This document shows, in pieces, positions 51,888 to 63,300 of a stretch of 64,000 nucleotides of DNA. Position 1 is the stretch's first letter; every line of letters starts with the position of its first letter. Under the pieces are notes generated by a model. The model made no database searches, was not told where the DNA came from, and saw nothing but the letters and a program-made list of their open reading frames with translations. The position numbers were made by a program, and so were the translations under genes. The DNA comes from Saccoglossus kowalevskii (Eukaryota > Hemichordata > Enteropneusta > Harrimaniidae). The stretch covers positions 1 through 64,000 of the forward strand of contig NW_003146513.1 in assembly GCF_000003605.2 (NCBI RefSeq), read 5' to 3'.

Positions 51888-53949
51888 AAAGTGTGCAGTG
51901 TGAGACCATGCACATGAACTGCATGATGCATTGACACTTTGAATAAGAGAGGAAAATTGGGAGCATACACTTAATGGTATAACACTGCAATCTGAAGCCA
52001 CTTATACTCTGAAAAAGTGTGCAGTGTGAGACCATGTATATTAACTGCATGATGCACTGACACTTTGAATAAGAGAGTAAAATTGGGACATACACTTAAT
52101 GGTAGAACAGTGCAATCTGAAGCCACTTATACTATGAAAAGTGTGCAGTGTGAGACCATGCACTCTAACTGCATGATGCATTGACACTTTGAATAAGAGA
52201 GGAAAATTGTGAGCATACACTTAATGGTATAACACTGCAATCTGAAGCCACTTATACTCTGAAAAGTGTGCAGTGTGAGACCATGTATATTAACTGCATG
52301 ATGCATTGACACTTTGAATAAGAGAGGAAAATTGGGAGCATACACTTAATGGTATAACACTGCAATCTGAGGCCACTTATACTCTGAAAAAGTGTGCAGT
52401 GTGAGACCATGCACTCTAACTGCATGATGCATTGACACTTTGAATAAGAGAGGAAAATTGGGAGCACACACTTAATGGTATAACACTGCAATCTGAGGCC
52501 ACTTATACTCTGAAAAAGTGTGCAGTGTGAGACCATGTATATTAACTGCATGATGCATTGACACTTTGAATAAGAGAGGAAAATTGGGAGCATACACTTA
52601 ATGGTATAACACTGCAATCTGAGGCCACTTATACTCTGAAAAAGTGTGCAGTGTGAGACCATGCACTCTAACTGCATGATGCATTGACACTTTGAATAAG
52701 AGAGGAAAATTGTGAGCATACACTTAATGGTATAAAACTGCAATCTGAAGCCACTTATACTCTGAAAAAGTGTGCAGTGTGAGACCATGCGCTCTAACTG
52801 CATGATGCATTGACACTTTGAATAAGAGAGGAAAATTGTGAGCATACACTTAATGGTATAACAGTGCAATCTGAAGCCACTTATACTTTGAAAAAGTGTG
52901 CAGTGTGAGACCATGCACATGAACTCATGATGCATTGACACTTTGAATAAGAGAGGAAAATTGGGAGCATACACTTAATGGTATAACACTGCAATCTGAA
53001 GCCACTTATACTCTGAAAAAGTGTGCAGTGTGAGACCATGTATAATAACTGCATGATGCATTGACACTTTGAATAAGAGAGGAAAATTGGGAGCATACAC
53101 TTAATGGTATAACAGTGCAATCTGACGCCACTTATTCTCTGAAAAAGTGTGCAGTGTGAGACCATGTATATTATCTGCATGATGCATTGACACTTTGAAT
53201 AAGAGAGGAAAATTGGGAGCATACACTTAATGGTATAACACTGCAATCTGAGGCCACTTATACTCTGAAAAAGTGTGCAGTGTGAGACCATGTATATTAA
53301 CTGCATGATGCATTGACACTTTGAATAAGAGAGGAAAATTGGGAGCATACACTTAATGGTATAACACTGCAATCTGAAGCCACTTATACTCTGAAAAAGT
53401 GTACAGTGTGAGACCATGTATATTAACTGCATGATGCATTGACACTTTGAATAAGAGAAGAAAATTGTGAGCATACACTTAATGGTATAAAAACTGCAAT
53501 CTGAAGCCACTTATACTCTGAAAAAGTGTGCAGTGTGAGACCATGTATATTAACTGCATGATGCATTGACACTTTGAATAAGAGAGGAAAATTGTGAGCA
53601 TACACTTAATGGTATAACACTGCAATCTGAGGCCACTTATACTCTGAAAAAGTGTGCAGTGTGAGACCATGTATATTAACTGCATGATGCATTGACACTT
53701 TGAATAAGAGAGGAAAATTGGGAGCATACACTTAATGGTATAACACTGCAATCTGAAGCCACTTATACTCTGAAAAGTGTGCAGTGTGAGACCATGTGTA
53801 TTAACTGCATGATGCATTGACACTTTGAATAAGAGAGGAAAATTGTGAGCATACACTTAATGGTTTTATAATAACACTGCAATCTGAAGCCACTTATACT
53901 CTGAAAAAGTGTGCAGTGTGAGACCATGTATATTAACTGCATGATGCAT

Positions 53950-54230
53950 TGACACTTTGAGTAAGATAGGAAAATTGGGAGCATACACTTAATGGTATAA
54001 CACTGCAATCTGAAGCCACTTATACTCTGAAAAAGTGTGCAGTGTGAGACCATGTATATTAACTGCATGATGCATTGACACTTTGAGTAAGATAGGAAAA
54101 TTGGGAGCATACACTTAATGGTATAACACTGCAATCTGAAGCCACTTGTACTCTGAAAAGTGTGCAGTGTGAGACCATGTGTATTAACTGCATGATGCAT
54201 TGACACTTTGAGTAAGATAGGAAAATTGGG
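53950..54230. repeat. Private variant AAGATAGGAAAA in three consecutive units
   Basis: Units near 53,964, 54,090 and 54,216 carry gagtaagataggaaaa in place of gagtaagagaggaaaa, at 126-bp spacing. A similar gaataagatagg occurs only in the dimer at 61.6-61.9 kb, on a different background. Confidence 0.82.
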
Positions 54231-56389
54231 AGCATACACTTAATGGTATAACACTGCAATCTGAAGCCACTTATACTCTGCAAAGTGTGCAGTGTGAGAC
54301 CATGCACTCTAACTGCATGATGCATTGACACTTTGAATAAGAGAGGAAAATTGGGAGCATACACTTAATGGTATAACACTGCAATCTGAGGCCACTTATA
54401 CTTTGAAAAAGTGTGTAGTGTGAGACCATGTATATGAACTGCATGATGCATTGACACTTTGAATAAGAGAGGAAAATTGGGAGCATACACTTAATGGTAT
54501 ACAACTGCAATCTGAGGGCACTTATACTCTGAAAAGTGTGCAGTGTGAGACCCATGTATATTAACTGCATGATGCATTGACACTTTGAATAAGAGAGGAA
54601 AATTGTGAGCATACACTTAATGGTATAAAACTGCAATCTGAAGCCACTTATACTCTGAAAAAGTGTGCAGTGTGAGACCATGCACTCTAACTGCATGATG
54701 CATTGACACTTTGAATAAAAGAGGAAAATTGGGAGCATACACTTAATGGTATAAAACTGCAATCTGAAGCCACTTATACTCTGAAAAAGTGTGCAGTGTG
54801 AGACCATGCGCTCTAACTGCATGATGCATTGACACTTTGAATAAGAGAGGAAAATTGTGAGCATACACTTAATGGTATAACAGTGCAATCTGAGGCCACT
54901 TATACTCTGAAAAAGTGTGTAGTGTGAGACCATGTATATTAACTGCATGATGCACTGACACTTTGAGTAAGAGAGGAAAATTGGGAGCATACACTTAATG
55001 GTAGAACAGTGCAATCTGAAGCCACTTATACTCTGAAAAGTGTGCAGTGTGAGACCATGCACATGAACTCATGATGCATTGACACTTTGAATAAGAGAGG
55101 AAAATTGGGAGCATACACTTAATGGTATAAAACTGCAATCTGAAGCCACTTATACTCTGAAAAAGTGTGCAGTGTTGGACCATGCACTCTAACTGCATGA
55201 TGCATTGACACTTTGAATAAGAGAGGAAAATTGGGAGCATACAATTAATGGTATAACAGTGCAATCTGAAGCCACATATACTCTGAAAAAGTGTGCAGTG
55301 TGAGACCATATATATTAACTGCATGATGCATTGACAATTTGAATAAGAGAGGAAAATTGGGAGCATACACTTAATGGTATAACACTGCAATCTGAAGCCA
55401 CTTATACTCTGAAAAAGTGTGCAGTGTGAGACCATGTATATTAACAGAATGATGCATTGACACTTTGAATAAGAGAGGAAAATTGTGAGCATACACTTAA
55501 TGGTATAAAACTGCAATCTGAAGCCACTTATACTCTGAAAAAGTGTGCAGTGTGAGACCATGTATATTAACTGCATGATGCATTGACACTTTGAATAAGA
55601 GAGGAAAATTGGGAGCATACACTTCATGGTATAACAGTGCAATCTGACGCCACTTATACTCTGAAAAAGTGTGCAGTGTGAGACCATGTATATTAACTGC
55701 ATGATGCATTGACACTTTGAATAAGAGAGGAAAATTTAAGCATACACTTAATGGTATGACACTGCAATCTGAAGCCACTTATACTCTGAAAAAGTGTGCA
55801 GTGTGAGACCATGTATATTAACTGCATAATGCATTGACATTTTGAATAAGAGAGGATAATTGGGAGCATACACTTAATGGTATAACACTGCAATCTGAAG
55901 CCACTTATACTCTGAAAAGTGTGCAGTGTGAGACCATGTATATTAACTGCATGATGCATTGACACTTTGAATAAGAGAGGAAAATTGGGAGCATACACTT
56001 AATGGTATAACACTGCAATCTGAAGCCACTTATACTCTGAAAAGTGTGCAGTGTGAGACCATGTATATTAACTGCATGATGCATTGACACTTTGAATAAG
56101 AGAGGAAAATTGGGAGCATACACTTAATGGTATAACACTGCAATCTGAAGCCACTTATACTCTGAAAAGTGTGCGTGTGAGACCATGTATATTAACTGCA
56201 TGATGCATTGACACTTTGAATAAGAGAGGAAAATTGGGAGCATACACTTAATGGTATAACACTGCAATCTGAGGCCACTTATACTCTGAAAAAGTGTGTA
56301 GTGTGAGACCATGTATATTAACTGCATGATGCATTGACACTTTGAATAAGAGAGGAAAATTGGGAGCATACACTTAATGGTATAACACT

Positions 56390-57360
56390 GCAATCTGAAG
56401 CCACTTATACTCTGAAAAAGTGTGCAGTGTGAGACCATGTATATTAACTGCATGATGCATTGGCACTTTGAATAAGAGGGGAAAATTGTGAGCATACACT
56501 TAATGGTTTTATAATAACACTGCAATCTGAAACCACTTATACTCTGAAAAGTGTGCAGTGTGAGACCATGCACTCTAACTGCATGATGCATTGACACTTT
56601 GAATAAGAGAAGAAAATTGTGAGCATACACTTAATGGTATAACACTGCAATCTGAAGCCACATATACTCTGAAAAAGTGTGCACTGTAAGACCATGTATA
56701 TTAACTGCATGATGCATTGACACTTTGAGTAAGAGAGGAAAATTGGGAGCATACACTTAATGGTATAACAGTGCAATCTGAAGCCACTTATACTCTGAAA
56801 AAGTGTGCAGTGTGAGACCATGTATATTAACTGCATGATGCATTGACACTTTGAATAAGAGGAAAATTGGGAGCATACACTTAATGGTATAACACTGCAA
56901 TCTGAGGCCACTTGTACTCTGAAAAAGTGTGCAGTGTGAGACCATGTATATTAACTGCATGATGCATTGACACTTTGAATAAGAGAGGAAAATTGGGAGC
57001 ATACACTTAATGGTATAACACTGCAATCTGAAGCCACTTATACTCTGAAAAAGTGTGCAGTGTGAGACCATGTATATTAACTGCATGATGCATTGACACT
57101 TTGAATAAGAGAGGAAAATTGGGAGCATACACTTAATGGTATAACACTGCAATCTGAAGCCACATATACTCTGAAAAAGTGTGCACTGTAAGACCATGTA
57201 TATTAACTGCATGATGCATTGACACTTTGAGTAGAGAGGAAAATTGGGAGCATACACTTAATGGTATAACAGTGCAATCTGAAGCCACTTATACTCTGAA
57301 AAAGTGTGCAGTGTGAGACCATGTATATTAACTGCATGATGCATTGACACTTTGAATAAG
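56390..57360. repeat. Four-unit higher-order repeat, about 502 bp, near two copies
   Basis: CATATA units with gcactgtaag lie at 56,661 and 57,163, spacing 502 bp, each followed by a unit with aacagtgc. A TGTACT unit lies between them at 56,914. The part at 56,868-57,233 matches 35,255-35,620 at an offset of 21,613 bp. One copy has gagtagagagg in place of gagtaagagagg. Confidence 0.83.
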
Positions 57361-59061
57361 AGAGGAAAATTGGGAGCATACACTTAATGGTATAACACTG
57401 CAATCTGAAGCCACTTATACTCTGAAAAGTGTGCAGTGTGAGACCATGTATATTAACTGCATGATGCATTGACACTTTGAATAAGAGAGGAAAATTGGGA
57501 GCATACACTTAATGGTATAACAGTGCAATCTGAAGCCACTTATACTCTGAAAAAGTGTGCAGTGTGAGACCATGTATATTAACTGCATGATGCATTGACA
57601 CTTTGAATAAGAGAGGAAAATTGTGAGCATACACTTAATGGTATAACACTGCAATCTGAAACCACTTATACTCTGAAAAAGTGTGCAGTGTGAGACCATG
57701 CACTCTAACTGCATGACGCATTGACACTTTGAATAAGAGAGGAAAATTGGGAGCATACACTTAATGGTATAACACTGCAATCTGAGGCCACTTATACTCT
57801 GAAAAAGTGTGCAGTGTGAGACCATGTATATTAACTGCATGATGCATTGACACTTTGAATAAGAGAGGAAAATTGTGAGCATACACTTAATGGTATAACA
57901 CTGCAATCTGAAGCCACTTATACTCTGAAAAAGTGTGCAGTGTGAGACCATGTATATTAACTGCATGATGCATTGACACTTTGAATAAGAGAGGAAAATT
58001 GTGAGCATACACTTAATGGTATAACACTGCAATCTGAGGCCACTTATACTCTGAAAAAGTGTGCAGTGTGAGACCATGTATATTAACTGCATGATGCATT
58101 GACACTTTGAATAAGAGAGGAAAATTGTGAGCATACACTTAATGGTATAACACTGCAATCTGAAGCCACTTATACTCTGAAAAGTGTGCAGTGTGAGACC
58201 ATGCACTCTAACTGCATGATGCATTGACACTTTGAATAAGAGAGGAAAATTGGGAGCATACACTTAATGGTATAACACTGCAATCTGAGGCCACTTATAC
58301 TCTGAAAAGTGTGCAGTGTGAGACCATGCACTCTAACTGCATGATGCATTGATACTTTGAATAAGAGAGGAACATTGGGAGCATACACTTAATGGTATAG
58401 CACTGCAATCTGAGGCCACTTATATTCTGAAAAGTGTGCAGTGTGAGACCATGTATATTAACTGCATGATGCATTGACACTTTGAATAAGAGAGGAAAAT
58501 TGGGAGCATACACTTAATGGTATAACAGTGCAGTCTGAAGCCACTTATACTCTGAAAAAGTGTGCAGTGTGAGACCATGCACTCTAACTGCATGATGCAT
58601 TGACACTTTGAATAAGAGAGGAAAATTGGGAGCATACACTTAATGGTATAACACTGCAATCTGAAGCCACTTATACTCTGAAAAGTGTGCAGTGTGAGAC
58701 CATGCACATGAACTGCATGATGCATTGACACTTTGAATAAGAGAGGAAAATTGTGAGCATACACTTAATGGTTTTATAATAACACTACAATCTGAAGCCA
58801 CTTATACTCTGAAAAGTGTGCAGTGTGAGACCATGCACATGAACTGCATGATGCATTGACACTTTGAATAAGAGAGGAAAATTGGGAGCATACACTTAAT
58901 GGTATAACACTGCAATCTGAAGCCACTTATACTCTGAAAAAGTGTGCAGTGTGAGACCATGTATATTAACTGCATGATGCATTGACACTTTGAATAAGAG
59001 AGGAAAATTGGGAGCATACACTTAATGGTATAACACTGCAATCTGAAGCCACTTATATTAT

Positions 59062-59407
59062 GAAAAAAGTGTGCAGTGTGACACCATGTATATTAACTGC
59101 ATGATGCATTGACACTTTGAATGAGAGGAAAATTGGGAGCATACACTTAATGGTATAACACTGCTATCTGAGGCCACTTATATTTTGAAAAGTGTGCAGT
59201 GTGAGACCATGCACTCTAACTGCATGATGCATTGACACTTTGAATAAGAGAGGACAATTGGGAGCATACACTTAATGGTATAACACTGCAATCTGAAGCC
59301 ACTTATACTTTGAAAAGTGTGCAGTGTGAGACCATGTATATTAACTGCATGATGCATTGACACTTTGAATAAGAGAGGAAAATTGGCAGCATACACTTAA
59401 TGGTATA
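59062..59407. repeat. Second copy of the 25,735-26,080 block
   Basis: It contains gaatgagaggaaaa at 59,119, cactgctatctgagg at about 59,159 and ggcagc at 59,385, each 33,327 bp from its partner. Changes include an extra A in the run near 59,062 and tattttg in place of tactctg. Confidence 0.82.
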
Positions 59408-61504
59408 ACACTGCAATCTGAGGCCACTTATGCTTTGAAAAAGTGTGCAGTGTGAGACCATGTATATAAACTGCATGATACATTGACACTTTGAATAAGA
59501 GAGGAAAATTGGGAGCATACACATAATGGTATAACACTGCAATCTGAGGCCACTTATACTATGAAAAAGTGTGCAGTGTGAGACCATGTATATTAACTGC
59601 ATGATGCATTGACACTTTGAATAAGAGAGGAAAATTGGGAGCATACACTTAATGGTATAACACTGCAATCTGAAGCCACTTATACTCTGAAAAAGTGTGC
59701 AGTGTGAGACCATGTATATTAACTGCATGATGCATTGACACTTTGAATAAGAGAGGAAAATTGGGAGCATACACTTAAAGGTATAACGCTGCAATCTGAG
59801 GCCACTTGTACTCTGAAAAAGTGTGCAGTGTGAGACCATGTATATTAACTGCATGATGCATTGACACTTTGAATAAGAGGAAAATTGGGAGCATACACTT
59901 AATGGTATAACAGTGCAATCTGAGGCCACTTATACTTTGAAAAAGTGTGTAGTGTGAGACCATGTATATTAACTGCATGATGCATTGACACTTTGAATAA
60001 GAGAGGAAAATTGGGAGCATACACTTAATGGTATAACACTGCAATCTGAGGCCACTTATACTCTGAAAAAGTGTGCAGTGTGAGACCATGTATATTAACT
60101 GCATGATGCATTGACACTTTGAATAAGAGAGGAAAATTGGGAGCATACACTTAAAGGTATAACAGTGCAATCTGAGGCCACTTATACTCTGAAAAAGTGT
60201 GCAGTGTGAGACCATGTATATTAACTGCATGATGCATTGACACTTTGAATAAGAGAGGAAAATTGGGAGCATACACTTAATGGTATAACACTGCAATCTG
60301 AAGCCACTTATACTCTGAAAAGTGTGCAGTGTGAGACCATGTATATTAACTGCATGATGAATTGACACTTTGAATAAGAGGAAAATTGGGAGCATACACT
60401 TAATGGTATAACACTGCAATCTGAGGCCACTTATACTTTGAAAAAGTGTGTAGTGTGAGACCATGAATATTAACTGCATGATGCATTGACACTTTGAATA
60501 AGAGAGGAAAATTGGGAGCATACACTTAATGGTATAACACTGCAATCTGAAGCCACTTATACTCTGAAAAAGTGTGCAGTGTGAGACCATGTATATTAAC
60601 TGCATGATGCATTGACACTTTGAATAAGAGGAAAATTGGGAGCATACACTTAATGGTATAACACTGCAATCTGAAGCCACTTATACTCTGAAAAAGTGTG
60701 CAGTGTGAGACCATGTATATTAACTGCATGATGCATTGACACTTTGAATAAGAGAGGAAAATTGGGAGCATACACTTAATAATGGTATAACACTGCAATC
60801 TGAAGCCACTTATACTCTGAAAAAGTGTGCAGTGTGAGACCATGTATATTAACTGCATGATGCATTGACACTTTGAATAAGAGAGGAAAATTGGGAGCAT
60901 ACACTTAATGGTATAACAGTGCAATCTGAAGCCACTTATACTCTGAAAAAGTGTGCAGTGTGAGACCATGTATATTAACTGCATGATGCATTGACACTTT
61001 GAATAAGAGGAAAATTGGGAGCATTCACTTAATGGTATAATACTGCAATCTGAGGCCACTTATACTCTGAAAAGTGTGCAGTGTGAGACCATGTATATTA
61101 ACTGCATGATGCATTGACACTTTGAGTAAGACAGGAAAATTGGGAGCATACACTTAATGGTATAACACTGCAATCTGAGGCCACTTATACTTTGAAAAAG
61201 TGTGTAGTGTGAGACCATGTTTATTAACTGCATGATGCATTGACACTTTGAATAAGAGAGGAAAATTGGGAGCATACACTTTATGGTATAACACTGCAAT
61301 CTGAAGCCACTTATACTCTGAAAAAGTGTGCAGTGTGAGACCATGCACTCTAACTGCATGATGCATTGACACTTTGAATAAGAGAGGAAAATTGGGAGCA
61401 TACACTTAATGGTATAACACTGCAATCTGAGGCCACTTATACTCTGAAAAAGTGTGCAGTGTGAGACCATGTATATTAACTGCATGATGCATTGACACTT
61501 TGAA

Positions 61505-62010
61505 TAAGAGAGGAAAATTGGAAGCATACACTTAATGGTATAACACTGCAATCTGAGGTCACTTATACTCTGAAAAAGTGTGCAGTGTGAGACCATGTAT
61601 ATTAACTGCATGATGCATTGACACTTTGAATAAGATAGGAAAATTGGGAGCATACACTTAATGGTATAACACTGCAATCTGAAGTCACTTATACTTTGAA
61701 AAAGTGTGCAGTGTGAGACCATGTATATTAACTGCATGATGCATTGACACTTTGAATAAGAGAGGAAAATTGGAAGCATACACTTAATGGTATAACACTG
61801 CAATCTGAGGTCACTTATACTCTGAAAAAGTGTGCAGTGTGAGACCATGTATATTAACTGCATGATGCATTGACACTTTGAATAAGATAGGAAAATTGGG
61901 AGCATACACTTAATGGTATAACACTGCAATCTGAGGCCACTTATACTCTGAAAAGTGTGCAGTGTGAGACCATGTATATTAACTGCATAATGCATTGACA
62001 CTTTGAATAA
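61505..62010. repeat. Two-unit (252 bp) repeat, two copies
   Basis: Units alternate: ttggaagcat (61,520 and 61,772) and gataggaaaa (61,634 and 61,886), both spaced 252 bp. Three consecutive units here also share gtcacttatac in place of gccacttatac, which was not seen elsewhere. This is a clear small higher-order repeat. Confidence 0.85.
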
Positions 62011-62969
62011 GAGAGGAAAATCTGGAGCATACACTTAATGGTATAACACTGCAATCTGAGGCCACTTATACTCTGAAAAAGTGTGCAGTGTGAGACCATG
62101 TATATTAACTGCATGATGCATTGACACTTTGAATAAGAGGAAAATTGGGAGCATACACTTAATGGTATAACACTGAAATCTGAGGCCACTTATACTATGA
62201 AAAAGTGTGCAGTGTGAGACCATGTATATTAACTGCATGATGCATTGACACTTTGAATAAGAGAGGAAAATTGGGAGCATACACTTAATGGTATAACACT
62301 GCAATCTGAAGCCACTTATACTATGAAAAAGTGTGCAGTGTGAGACCATGTATATTAACTGCATGATGCATTGACACTTTGAATAAGAGAGGAAAATTGG
62401 GAGCATACACTTAATGGTATAACACTGCAATCTGAGGCCACTTATACTCTGAAAAGTGTGCAGTGTGAGACCATGTATATTAACTGCATGATGCATTGAC
62501 ACTTTGAATAAGAGAGGAAAATTGGGAGCATACACTTAATGGTATAACACTGCAATCTGAGACCACTTATACTATGAAAAAGTGTGTAGTGTGAGACCAT
62601 GTATATTAACTGCATGATGCATTGACACTTTGAATAAGAGAGGAAAATTGTGAGCATACACTTAATGGTATAACACTGCAATCTGAAGCCACTTATACTC
62701 TGAAAAGTGTGCAGTGTGAGACCATGCACTCTAACTGCATGATGCATTGACACTTTGAATAAGAGAGGAAAATTGTGAGCATACACTTAATGGTATAACA
62801 GTGCAATCTGAAGCCACTTATACTCTGAAAAAGTGTGCAGTGTGAGACCATGCACTCTAACTGCATGATGCATTGACACTTTGAATAAAAGAGGAAAATT
62901 GGGAGCATACACTTAATGGTTTTATAATAACACTGCAATCTGAAGCCACTTATACTCTGAAAAAGTGTG

Positions 62970-63300
62970 CAGTGTGAGACCATTTGTATTAACTGCATGA
63001 TGCATTGACACTTTGAATAAGAGAGGAAAATTGGGAGCATACACTTAATGGTATAACACTGCAATCTGAAGCCACTTATACTCTGAAAAAGTGTGCAGTG
63101 TGAGACCATTTGTATTAACTGCATGATGCATTGACACTTTGAATAAGAGAGGAAAATTGGGAGCATACACTTAATGGTATAACACTGCAATCTGAAGCCA
63201 CTTATACTCTGAAAAAGTGTGCAGTGTGAGACCATTTGTATTAACTGCATGATGCATTGACACTTTGAATAAGAGAGGAAAATTGGGAGCATACACTTAA
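62970..63300. repeat. Private variant CCATTTGTATT in three consecutive units
   Basis: gaccatttgtattaac replaces gaccatgtatattaac in units at about 62,980, 63,106 and 63,232, spaced 126 bp. It was not seen elsewhere, and the three units are otherwise nearly identical, so this is a local triplication close to the right edge. Confidence 0.87.
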
